Shown piece after piece: positions 51,653 through 59,200 of a stretch of DNA of 64,000 nt. The notes beneath the pieces were generated by a model. That model was not told where the DNA came from and did not search any database. It saw nothing but the letters and a program-made list of their open reading frames with translations. Position numbers and translations under genes: made by a program. Within the stretch, counting starts at the first letter, position 1, and each line of letters begins with the position of its first letter. Source of the stretch: DASQZT01 sp963728965 (lineage in GTDB: Bacteria > Acidobacteriota > Terriglobia > Bryobacterales > Bryobacteraceae); the NCBI GenBank assembly GCA_963728965.1, contig CAVSMH010000008.1, positions 434,001 to 498,000 on the forward strand, read 5' to 3'.

Positions 51653-51962
51653 ATTACCCAGCCGCCCAGATCAACCCCGCCGCCGTGAGTGCCCCGCAGC
51701 GCGGCAATTTGTCACCTTTGTCATCACGAGGGTCAGCACTGCGTTTTGGGAGCGCAGGCCGGACAGCACCCGGCACAATACAATCCATGCAACAACTTAG
51801 GCATATGGACCGGCGAAGCCGGTTTGCCACACGCGTCGCAAGGGGCTGTCATGCGGTTCGTCACGATGCATGCCCTTGCACGTACAGTGCCTCCGAACTG
51901 GCGCCCGCTATCGATCTTGGCTCCCTCCGATGACGACGTCTTCATGTCTGATGCCCAGCCTT
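51653..51962. other. 310-base gap between the PAS activator and the electron-transfer cluster
   Basis: Holds one possible short gene (listed at 51733-51852) and a direct repeat TTGTCA-N3-TTGTCA at 51709-51714 and 51718-51723, about 60 bases upstream of the activator start. No clear promoter or terminator hairpin is seen. Confidence 0.45.
51733..51852 (-). CDS. Possible very small cysteine-rich (zinc-ribbon-like) protein
   Basis: A 39-residue frame starting at ATG 51852 has PCDACGKPA and, 20 residues later, CAGCCPAC: two cysteine pairs in zinc-ribbon spacing. A longer frame starts at 51945. There is no convincing Shine-Dalgarno sequence. The CDxCGKPA opening resembles small zinc-binding proteins, so it may be real, but a frame of this length can arise by chance. 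Confidence 0.25.
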   Translation of the reverse strand: MTAPCDACGKPASPVHMPKLLHGLYCAGCCPACAPKTQC

Positions 51963-52514
51963 TCAGCTTCCTCCGATACGGGCAAGCCCGTCTTTTGCTT
52001 TCTTGCCGCTTTCGCCGGAGGGATCGACCTCCACGGCTTTTTTCCAGTACGATCGGGCGCGCACCGGATCGCCGTTGTTGGCGTAAATGGCCCCCATGTT
52101 ATACAGCGCATCCACGTGTTTGGGATTCGCTTCGAGCGCTTTGCTGGTTTCGGCGATGGCACCGGTGACGTCGCCTTTCTCATATAGAATACGCCCAAGT
52201 TCCAGGTGCGCGTCGGAATTTTTTGGTTCGGTCTGAATGGCCTTGCGGAGGTCGGCGGCAGCCTCGTCGAGCCGGCCGCGGGCATGCTCGATTTCGGCCA
52301 TGCGCATGAGTACGGGGGTATGGCCGGGCTTCTTTTCGAGCTGGGCCTCGAGGACCTTCATCTCGTGTTCGGGGTTGTCGGCGCCGGTTTTCGGCTGGAC
52401 CGCGGCGGTGGGCGCCTGCTGGGAACGGGAGGTGGCTTTCCAGAAAAAGATCGTGGTGGCCCCGAGCAGGACGGCGAACACGGCGAATAAAGTCCATTTC
52501 TTACGCGAATTCAT
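51963..52514 (-). CDS. Membrane-anchored TPR protein
   Basis: A 183-residue protein with one N-terminal membrane helix (LFAVFAVLLGATTIFFW) and a soluble part of about 3 tetratricopeptide repeats (DEAAADLRKAIQTEPKNSDAHLELG, ISETSKALEANPKHVDALYNMG-like units, and RARSYWKKAVEVDPSGE). It is the last gene of the electron-transfer cluster; its start lies 14 bases inside the end of the flavoprotein gene, so they are coupled. CcmG/NrfG-like TPR proteins often help cytochrome c assembly, and this one resembles CcmH/CycH-type TPR segments in size and layout; a haem-protein assembly role is attractive but not shown. Confidence 0.8.
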   Translation of the reverse strand: MNSRKKWTLFAVFAVLLGATTIFFWKATSRSQQAPTAAVQPKTGADNPEHEMKVLEAQLEKKPGHTPVLMRMAEIEHARGRLDEAAADLRKAIQTEPKNSDAHLELGRILYEKGDVTGAIAETSKALEANPKHVDALYNMGAIYANNGDPVRARSYWKKAVEVDPSGESGKKAKDGLARIGGS

Positions 52515-54009
52515 AAGTACTCTCTGCCCCGATTACTTTTTCGACGATCTGGATGCCGATTTTCCGCAGAAACGTTTCGGGCGACTCGCCCCCGATCAGA
52601 ACGAAAACATAATCGTTGGGAATTTCGAGGCGGCGGCCGGCTTCGACCAGTCGGACGCTGGCGGGGAGGATCTCCGCAACGGTGGTGCTGCGCATGACGT
52701 GGACGCGCCCCTGCTGCTCGGCCTCGCGAAGCAGGTTGCGATTGCGCTCGCGGGCGCGGGCGAAGGAGTCGCCCCGGTAAGCGAGCACGACCCGGTTCTT
52801 GGAAGCTTTGCTGAGGGCCAGCGCGGCTTCGATGGAGGTATCGCCGCCGCCGACGATCAGGATGTCGCAATCGTTGTAGCTATCGGCCTCGATCAGCCGG
52901 TAGCACACCTTGCCGAGCTCTTCGCCGGGGACGTCGAGCTTGCGGGGGGTGCCGCGCTTGCCTAAGGCGAGAACGATGCTCCGGGTGGTGTACACGCCCT
53001 TGTTGGTGCCCACGCGGAAGAACCCGCCATCGCGAGTGATGGTCTCGACGCGTTCGCGGGTGCGCACCTGGACGCCGGTGCAGGAGAGGATCGTCTCCCA
53101 GACACCGAGGAGGGCTTCCTTCGTGCCGTCGCCGACATAGAGGCTGCCGTAGAGCGGCATCTCGGCGGGCTCGGCCATGAGAAACTTCTGGCGCGGATAG
53201 TTGCGGATGGTGGAAGCGACTTCGCCCTGCTCGAGCGTGACATAGCGGAGGCCGTACTGCATGGCCGAGAGGGAGGCGCTGAGACCGGCCGGACCCGCGC
53301 CGACGATAAGGACTTCGTAGTGGCTGTCGTCTTCCGCGCTGCAGCCGGCGACCGGGGGCAGGTGATTGGGATCGAAGGCTGGGGGTTGCCATAGTCCGGC
53401 CGCCTCCAGCCGGTTCTTGATGCTCTCGACGGCGAGCCGGCCTTCGTTGATGGCGGTTTTGATGAGCCCCATGCCGGAGAGCTCGCCGGCGATGTAGATG
53501 CCGGAAATGTTGGTTTCGAAGTTCTCCTTTACCATGGGCGCGCGCAGGGTCTGGAGCATGGAGCCATAGGAAAGGGTGATGGCGGAAGTGGGACACACCT
53601 CGATGCAGTGGGCGTGGCCTACGCAGCGCTCGGCATGAGCCAGAATGGCTTTTCCGGAGACCAGTGCAAGGGTCCCGGTCTCGGGGCACTCGTCCACACA
53701 GCTTCCGCAGCCGATGCACAGCGTGGTGTTGATGACCGGCCGGGGCTTCCCTCTGGTCGAGCCGTTGGCGGGCACCGATTGCACCGCGGCACGGTGCACA
53801 TTCCACAGCGCCATGGGCGCGCCGCAGCCCGAACAAAACGAGGAATCGCGGGCAATGGCCTTGCCACAGCGAGGGCAGTGAATCGACGGAACGGCCGCTG
53901 GCGCCGGCGTCGGGGCACTCCGCCTGGGGGCGGCCAACGTCTTCAAGTACCGGCGCACGAAGAAGAACGTCAAGATCGATCCCGCCAGGAAAGCCAGAAG
54001 GGTATCCAT
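52501..54009 (-). CDS. Membrane-anchored Fe-S/FAD oxidoreductase with zinc ribbon
   Basis: A 502-residue protein. Residues 1-20 form a membrane anchor; a zinc ribbon follows (HCPRCGKA and FCSGCGAP, about 43-65), then two iron-sulphur motifs: CIGCGSCVDECPETG, canonical, and CVGHAHCIEVCP, in which the second cysteine is a histidine. The rest is a two-dinucleotide-domain flavoprotein of the thioredoxin-reductase fold: FAD motif VLIVGAGPAGLSAS, NAD(P) motif ILIVGGGDTSIEAALA and a C-terminal GGESPETFLRKIGI. The CxxC active site of thioredoxin reductase is absent, so it should pass electrons between NAD(P)H, FAD and the clusters instead. A paralogue lies directly upstream (54076-55446). Confidence 0.88.
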   Translation of the reverse strand: MDTLLAFLAGSILTFFFVRRYLKTLAAPRRSAPTPAPAAVPSIHCPRCGKAIARDSSFCSGCGAPMALWNVHRAAVQSVPANGSTRGKPRPVINTTLCIGCGSCVDECPETGTLALVSGKAILAHAERCVGHAHCIEVCPTSAITLSYGSMLQTLRAPMVKENFETNISGIYIAGELSGMGLIKTAINEGRLAVESIKNRLEAAGLWQPPAFDPNHLPPVAGCSAEDDSHYEVLIVGAGPAGLSASLSAMQYGLRYVTLEQGEVASTIRNYPRQKFLMAEPAEMPLYGSLYVGDGTKEALLGVWETILSCTGVQVRTRERVETITRDGGFFRVGTNKGVYTTRSIVLALGKRGTPRKLDVPGEELGKVCYRLIEADSYNDCDILIVGGGDTSIEAALALSKASKNRVVLAYRGDSFARARERNRNLLREAEQQGRVHVMRSTTVAEILPASVRLVEAGRRLEIPNDYVFVLIGGESPETFLRKIGIQIVEKVIGAESTYEFA

Positions 54010-54075
54010 CGATTCCTACAAGGTTAGCAGTTTACGAGCCATCCGTCCGGCTCCGTCCGGCCCACCGCAACCCGG

Positions 54076-55446
54076 TCAGCCACCCGCCAGCACCTTCTTA
54101 CTCTTCGAGCTCTGTTGAGCCTCGGTGGTCGCTTCCACGGTGATGTCGCGTGTTCCGAACTGGATGCCGACCTTCTTGAGAAAGTCGTTGGCGGGGATAC
54201 CGCCGGCGAAGATCCAGACGAAATCGTTGGGAATCTCCTGGAACTCCCCGTTGGCTTCGAGGACCACGACGTCCTCCTTGATCTCCGCGGGAATGGAATT
54301 GAAGATCACCTGGACCTTCCCGGAGCGCATGCAGTCGTCGATCCGCCTGGCGTTCCGCTCTTTGATGCGGCTGAAGGCTTCCTTGCGATACGAGAGGGTG
54401 ACCTTGTTGCCGCGTTGATGGCCGAGCCCCATGGCGGCCTCAATGGCGCTGTCGCCGCCGCCGACCACGAGAATGCGCTTGTCAATGTAGTGATCGGCCT
54501 CGATCAGCCGGTACATGACCTTGGATAGCTCCTCGCCCTTCACGCCGAGTTTGCGGGGGGTGCCGGCGCGGCCGAGCGCCAGGATGACGGCGCGCGAACG
54601 GTATTGGCCGCCGATGGCGGTGACGGTGAAGATGCCGTCATCACCCCGGCGGATGTCCTCCACGCGCTCTCCGGTGCGAACGCTGAAATCGGACCGCTTC
54701 AGAACCTTGTTCCAGAAGGCCAGCAGTTCCTCCTTGGCCAGCTCGGTCTTGTTGAACTTGCCGTACATCGGGAACTCGACCGGACTGGTCATGACCATCT
54801 TCTGGCGGGGATACTTGGCCACCGTACCGCCGATTTCGTCGCGTTCGAGGGTGAGGTAGTTCAGTTTGTGCTCGATGGCGCGAAGGGAAGCGCTGATGCC
54901 GGCGGGTCCGGCTCCGACGATCAGCACGTCGTAGACGCCGGGAGCGGCGGGGTCCAGTTCGCGCATACGTTCCAGAATGGTATCGATGCACTCGCGGCCC
55001 TGATTGACGGCGTTGCGGATGAGGGCGAGGCCGCCCAATTCGCCGATAATGAAGAGGTTCTCTACGTTGGTTTCGTATTCGGGGCTCAGGTGGGGCATGT
55101 CGGCGCTCATGCTCGGACTAGCGCGAACCATGGTAATGGCGCCCACCGGGCAGGCTTCGGCGCACAGGCTGTGTCCGATACATTTGAATGGGTTGACGAA
55201 GACCGCCTTGCCGCCCAACATAGCGAGGACGTCGCCTTCGGGACAGACGGTGGTGCAACTCTGGCAGCCGATACAGTAAGTGGTGTCGATGTGCGGATGC
55301 TGGGCTTTGGGGCCCTCGGAAAACACCTTGCCTTTTTCCAGGGCCTCCCGCGCCCGCGCCTCCCTCTTCTTCAGGCGCCGCAGGTAGAGGATCACGGGGA
55401 TGCCGACCACCAGGGCACTGAAACAATAGGTTAGTAACTCGTTCAT
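54076..55446 (-). CDS. Membrane-anchored Fe-S/FAD oxidoreductase (paralogue without zinc ribbon)
   Basis: A 456-residue paralogue of the next gene. An N-terminal helix (FSALVVGIPVILYLRR) is followed by a basic linker and two cluster motifs: CIGCQSCTTVCPEGD, canonical, and CIGHSLCAEACP with His for the second Cys, as in the paralogue. The flavin/NAD(P) part has VLIVGAGPAGISASL, IGGTVAKYPRQKMVMTSP, ALGRAGTPRKLGVKGEE and ILVVGGGDSAIEAAMGL. It lacks the zinc ribbon and the thioredoxin-reductase disulphide. The two probably form a heterodimer or act in sequence. They lie downstream of the b-type cytochrome, whose haems would be a natural electron partner. Confidence 0.88.
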   Translation of the reverse strand: MNELLTYCFSALVVGIPVILYLRRLKKREARAREALEKGKVFSEGPKAQHPHIDTTYCIGCQSCTTVCPEGDVLAMLGGKAVFVNPFKCIGHSLCAEACPVGAITMVRASPSMSADMPHLSPEYETNVENLFIIGELGGLALIRNAVNQGRECIDTILERMRELDPAAPGVYDVLIVGAGPAGISASLRAIEHKLNYLTLERDEIGGTVAKYPRQKMVMTSPVEFPMYGKFNKTELAKEELLAFWNKVLKRSDFSVRTGERVEDIRRGDDGIFTVTAIGGQYRSRAVILALGRAGTPRKLGVKGEELSKVMYRLIEADHYIDKRILVVGGGDSAIEAAMGLGHQRGNKVTLSYRKEAFSRIKERNARRIDDCMRSGKVQVIFNSIPAEIKEDVVVLEANGEFQEIPNDFVWIFAGGIPANDFLKKVGIQFGTRDITVEATTEAQQSSKSKKVLAGG

Positions 55447-55634
55447 ACCCTAAATTTTCCGGAACCACCCAAGAATGTTTTTCACTATAGCAAACGGGCC
55501 GGCGGACAGGCGATCGGCCAAGGAGCGGACCGCGGACGCCGGCCAAAGGCAGCGGCACAGCCTGGTGAGTCGCGGCCCGGCAAGGGGGGCCGTAACCGCA
55601 GGGCAGCGATCAGCGCACTGCACGACGCAGGGAA

Positions 55635-56642
55635 CTAAAAGTATCCCATCGACAGAGCGACTGCGATATGAATGCAAACCAGTATGGCGAACGAGTAACT
55701 GAACGGCCGGTGAACGACATGCCAGAGATGAAACACCTGGTGGATCTTGCCAAGGAACGAAATCTTGGTGGCCATCCAGGACCTACGACGTGCCAGATCG
55801 ATGACGGTTTCGAGTTTCTCTTCGCTCGAACGGCGAAGCCCGCCGAGAGTGACAAAACGCGCAAAAACGGCCATCGACCGGCGGCGAACGCGGGCCACCA
55901 GAAACGGACGGCGGAGGTCGCACCAGAGCATGAACAGCAGGGCGTTCAACACCGGCATGCTCTCCACCTCGGTCTTGGAAGGGACGGCGAGCAGGGGCTT
56001 GAGTTCTTCGACGGAGACCACGCTTTGCGACTGGAGCTGCTGGGTCAGGTCCTCGGTGAGAGACTGCATTTCGTTCAGGGAGAGCTCCGCGGCATTGATG
56101 CGGCGGGGAATCTGCGCGTAGAGATAGCGGCCGATAAAGCCGCTCAGCATGACGGCGATCATGATCCAGTAGGCGATGCCGGCAAGGCCGCGCATTTTGA
56201 AGGCACAGTGAAAGGTGATCACCACCGGTGCGGCGATACCGAGGACGACGTGGACATCCAGCCAGTTGCGCGTCTTGCCTTTTTTGCTGAGCCATTTCCA
56301 GCGCTTTCGAATGGCATACAGATAGATCAGGCAGAAGGAAGCGACACCCAGCATGGCCAGGCGGATACCGACACTTCCACTGGGTTTGAACTGACGGTTG
56401 AGCGGATGAAACGCGCGCTCGGCGAGGGGCAGGCGATAGTATTGGAAGCCGTGCGCGATGACCCACAGCACCACACAGATATAGAAGCCGAGGACTAACA
56501 GGACTTCCAGCTTGTGGCGGCCATCGGACTTGAGCAGGTAATAACTGAGCCTGCCGGACACGGGTTGACCGGTGACCTTGGCGGACACAGTACGGCTCGT
56601 CAGCTTGCCGGTCGCGGTTTGACTCGTCAGCTTGGTAGACAC
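55635..56642 (-). CDS. Five-helix b-type cytochrome, ferric-reductase-like membrane protein
   Basis: A 335-residue inner-membrane protein with about five helices (residues 45-66, 92-111, 128-148, 153-176 and 313-334). Histidines at 131 and 145 in helix 3 and at 311 and 325 in the last helix make two H-x13-H pairs. This is the spacing that holds two stacked haems b in cytochrome b of bc complexes and in ferric-reductase/NOX-type domains. A soluble loop of about 120 residues separates helices 4 and 5. The N-terminal 30 residues are a degenerate repeat of Thr/Ser/Val/Lys units (KLTSQTATG, KLTSRTVSA, KVTGQPVSG). It is the natural quinone or haem link in the inner membrane between the flavoproteins and the periplasmic/outer-membrane components encoded upstream. 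Confidence 0.75.
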   Translation of the reverse strand: MSTKLTSQTATGKLTSRTVSAKVTGQPVSGRLSYYLLKSDGRHKLEVLLVLGFYICVVLWVIAHGFQYYRLPLAERAFHPLNRQFKPSGSVGIRLAMLGVASFCLIYLYAIRKRWKWLSKKGKTRNWLDVHVVLGIAAPVVITFHCAFKMRGLAGIAYWIMIAVMLSGFIGRYLYAQIPRRINAAELSLNEMQSLTEDLTQQLQSQSVVSVEELKPLLAVPSKTEVESMPVLNALLFMLWCDLRRPFLVARVRRRSMAVFARFVTLGGLRRSSEEKLETVIDLARRRSWMATKISFLGKIHQVFHLWHVVHRPFSYSFAILVCIHIAVALSMGYF

Positions 56643-56657
56643 AGAATGACTCGCAGG

Positions 56658-57560
56658 TTATCGGGCACTAGTGGTTTTCACCTCGGTTTCGACATCGAAG
56701 CGGCGGTAGTCGCTGAAGGCGTGGGTATTGCGCCAGTGCTGGCGCCGGGTAGCGGCCTCGATCACGGCGCGGGCCGGCAGCCAGTAAGTGCGCGTTCCGC
56801 TGAAGCGGATCGGGGTATAAGTGACTTTCGCATCGAGCTTAAGCAGGCCGATATCCTCCATGGGGGATTCGAGGCCGCATTCGATGCGCAGGACGGCGAA
56901 AGTGACAGGATCGATCCAGGCGGTTCCTTTCCAGGGAAGCGGATAATCGCGACCGCGAAGCACGAGCACGGACGGGGAGCGGTCCTTATCGAGCTGGCGG
57001 AAGCCGATGCGGAGCAGATGCTGGCCGCCGGAAACGTCGTCCGGAAGCTGGGTGAATTCGTAGCGCCCCTGGTACATGGGGTGGAAGATGAGGGCGAGAA
57101 TGGAAAACCCGTTGGTCATGAGCAGCGAGGCTTTCCCTTTGGATTCCTTGCGGCTCTTTTCGATGCGCGATTCATCGACCGAGATCTCGTCGCCGGAAGC
57201 CTGGAGAAGAATCAGGTAGTCGTAGGTGGACTTTTCCTGGTACAACGGCTTGCCCTTTTCACCGAGTTTCTCCTGGTTGAGGGCTTCGATGCAAGTAACG
57301 CCGGGAACATATTCCCAGAAATTGCGGACCTGCCGGCCGACCTGGTCCAGCACCTTGAGGAGGGGCGAATCGGTTCGGGTCTGGATGACGGCGCCGGGCA
57401 CAGGAGCCGGGAGGACGGGCGCGGGCTCGCCGGCGGCCGGCGCCTGGGCCAAAGCGGCGATGGGGAGCAGGATGGCGGACAGCGCAAAACACGAAAAAAG
57501 CGGCGCTGAACGGCCGGCTCGATCAGAAGCGGTAACCGAGGTTGATGAAGATCTGGTCAT
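56658..57560 (-). CDS. Secreted protein of unknown function in the cytochrome cluster
   Basis: About 300 residues with an export signal (LFSCFALSAILLPIAALAQ). The mature protein is beta-rich with segments such as YEFTQLPDDVSGGQHLLRIGFRQ, TAWIDPVTFAVLRIECGLE and YWLPARAVIEA; the pattern of successive antiparallel strands with a WIDPxTFxVLRIE turn recalls LolA-like half-barrels, but this is only a resemblance. No haem motif is present. The start is set at ATG 57560, which gives a good signal peptide and overlaps the barrel gene by 38 bases; upstream extension is shadow. It lies between the barrel and the b-type cytochrome (15-base gap), so it may help assembly or outer-membrane targeting. Confidence 0.65.
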   Translation of the reverse strand: MTRSSSTSVTASDRAGRSAPLFSCFALSAILLPIAALAQAPAAGEPAPVLPAPVPGAVIQTRTDSPLLKVLDQVGRQVRNFWEYVPGVTCIEALNQEKLGEKGKPLYQEKSTYDYLILLQASGDEISVDESRIEKSRKESKGKASLLMTNGFSILALIFHPMYQGRYEFTQLPDDVSGGQHLLRIGFRQLDKDRSPSVLVLRGRDYPLPWKGTAWIDPVTFAVLRIECGLESPMEDIGLLKLDAKVTYTPIRFSGTRTYWLPARAVIEAATRRQHWRNTHAFSDYRRFDVETEVKTTSAR

Positions 57561-59196
57561 AGTCCTGAACATTGCCACGATACAACGTCCATCCGGCGCC
57601 CAGCAGGTAGTGACGGCCCAGCAGGTAATCCAGGTTGAGGTTACCGAAGCGGGCCCGGTTCTGGCTGGTGAGCGCCGAACGCAGGCTCTGTTGCCCACCC
57701 TGGAAGTCGAGACGGAGCTTGTCGTTGATCTGACGGCTGAAGGTAATGGACTCGTACTTTCCCGCTCCGAAGCTGCCATTAAAGTGCGAGTACCGCAGAT
57801 CGGCGCGGACCGGGAAAAACGGGAGACGGGCAACGATGAAGCCGAGCATGTAATTGAGCGAGGCGTGGGTATCCTGCTGGGCCTTATTCCGGCCGATATC
57901 GGAGTACAGCGTGAGGCCGCGGCGGAATTCGTACCGGGCGCCTCCGCTCATTCCCTGGAAGAGGAACTTATCGAGCAGGCCGGTGCCGATCAGACGGGTA
58001 TCGAACGTGGGGACTTCGCGAAAGTAGTTATGACTGAAATCGAAGGAGAGCGATCTGAGAGGCTGTACCCGGAAAGTGAACAGGCTGCGCGCGAGACGTG
58101 GAGAATCGCTGTGCTCCGCGGTAATGGCGGCGGAGAGCCGGTCGGCTTCGAGGTTGTGATAGATGGACACTTTGCTGTTGAGCTGAAGGGTGTTCTCGAA
58201 AAAGAGGAACTGGCGTTCGGGGCGCCAGTGGCTGCGGGTCACCGCGAGCCCCGCGGTGCTGATTACACGCACGGTTTCGTAGCTGCCCCATTCGGCAGAG
58301 CCGAACGCGCCAACGATCTGGCGGTTGGGATCGTAGTTCCAGGCGGTGGGGTCGGGGGTTGAACCGGCGAAGATGCCGGTGGTAAACCGCTTGCCGATGC
58401 GGCGGGCGACATAGCCGCCGTCGAGGGTGCTGAGGCTGGCCGCCCAGGGCAGCAGGTAGCGTCCCATGCCGATGACGTAGCGCGATTTCGGGTTGTTGTA
58501 GTAGAGACCGATCTGATAGGTGCGGTTGAGCAGGTCATTGAGCGTCACCGGGGACGTGGCGCTGCGGGCGGAGGTCAGCGTGCCGCGCCAGTAGCCGGTG
58601 AAATTCCAGTAGCTGCCGTTGATGCGCGTCATGTCGGCGCGGACCACGAAGCCCTCCTGGAAGGTGCGCAAACCGGACGCGCGATCGAGGATGATGCCCT
58701 GCTCGAAACCGAACCGGCCGCGGATGCGATTGATTTCTGGCAGGGGAGGCCTGGGCACGTATTCGCGCAGTTCTTCTTCGATGGGATCGCCCTCGGTGAA
58801 GGTAACGACTTGGGCGTACTTGCGGACGGAGCGGGAAGACCGCACCACCTCGAGGGCCTGCGCATCGGCTTCGGAGAGCTGCGCGGTGTCGTCCACGCGG
58901 ACCGGCCCCACCGATTCCTTGATTTCACACGCGGCGGAGGTGCCGGCCACGGCGATGATGGTGATGGTCCCGACGGCGGTCCGGGCCTGCTGCGGGGCGC
59001 CGGGCTCGAGGTGCGTGACGTGGAGGCTCAAGCCTTCAGCGAGGCCGTCGTTGCTGCCGCCGTCGAGATAGACCACGCCGGATGCAACCTGCTTGACCCG
59101 GTACGTAGTACGGACCGATGTAAGAGTCTGAGCGGATGCAGTGCAAAAGACCAGCAGCGCCGCCGCAGGCCGTAGAAGGAACCCCAGGTTAACCAT
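57523..59196 (-). CDS. Predicted outer-membrane beta-barrel protein with N-terminal FlgT-like domain
   Basis: About 557 residues. A Sec signal (LLRPAAALLVFCTASAQ) is followed by a small domain of about 60 residues resembling FlgT/SH3-like folds (GVVYLDGGSNDGLAEGLSLHV) and, from about residue 160, many amphipathic strands with alternating hydrophobic residues and aromatic girdles (INGSYWNFTGYWRG, SRYVIGMGRYLLPW, YFREVPTFDTRLIG, RADLRYSHFNGSF). It ends in NLGYRF, a C-terminal phenylalanine typical of BAM-inserted barrels. About 18-20 strands can be counted by eye, not reliably. The gene follows the giant cytochrome by 4 bases if ATG 59196 is used (GTG 59208 would overlap it). By position it is the candidate porin of a porin-cytochrome conduit. 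Confidence 0.75.
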   Translation of the reverse strand: MVNLGFLLRPAAALLVFCTASAQTLTSVRTTYRVKQVASGVVYLDGGSNDGLAEGLSLHVTHLEPGAPQQARTAVGTITIIAVAGTSAACEIKESVGPVRVDDTAQLSEADAQALEVVRSSRSVRKYAQVVTFTEGDPIEEELREYVPRPPLPEINRIRGRFGFEQGIILDRASGLRTFQEGFVVRADMTRINGSYWNFTGYWRGTLTSARSATSPVTLNDLLNRTYQIGLYYNNPKSRYVIGMGRYLLPWAASLSTLDGGYVARRIGKRFTTGIFAGSTPDPTAWNYDPNRQIVGAFGSAEWGSYETVRVISTAGLAVTRSHWRPERQFLFFENTLQLNSKVSIYHNLEADRLSAAITAEHSDSPRLARSLFTFRVQPLRSLSFDFSHNYFREVPTFDTRLIGTGLLDKFLFQGMSGGARYEFRRGLTLYSDIGRNKAQQDTHASLNYMLGFIVARLPFFPVRADLRYSHFNGSFGAGKYESITFSRQINDKLRLDFQGGQQSLRSALTSQNRARFGNLNLDYLLGRHYLLGAGWTLYRGNVQDYDQIFINLGYRF

Positions 59197-59200
59197 GGTT

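Noticed and set aside
51709..51723. Direct repeat of TTGTCA as an activator site
   Set aside because: Two short copies alone are not significant; no further copies are found near the cluster.
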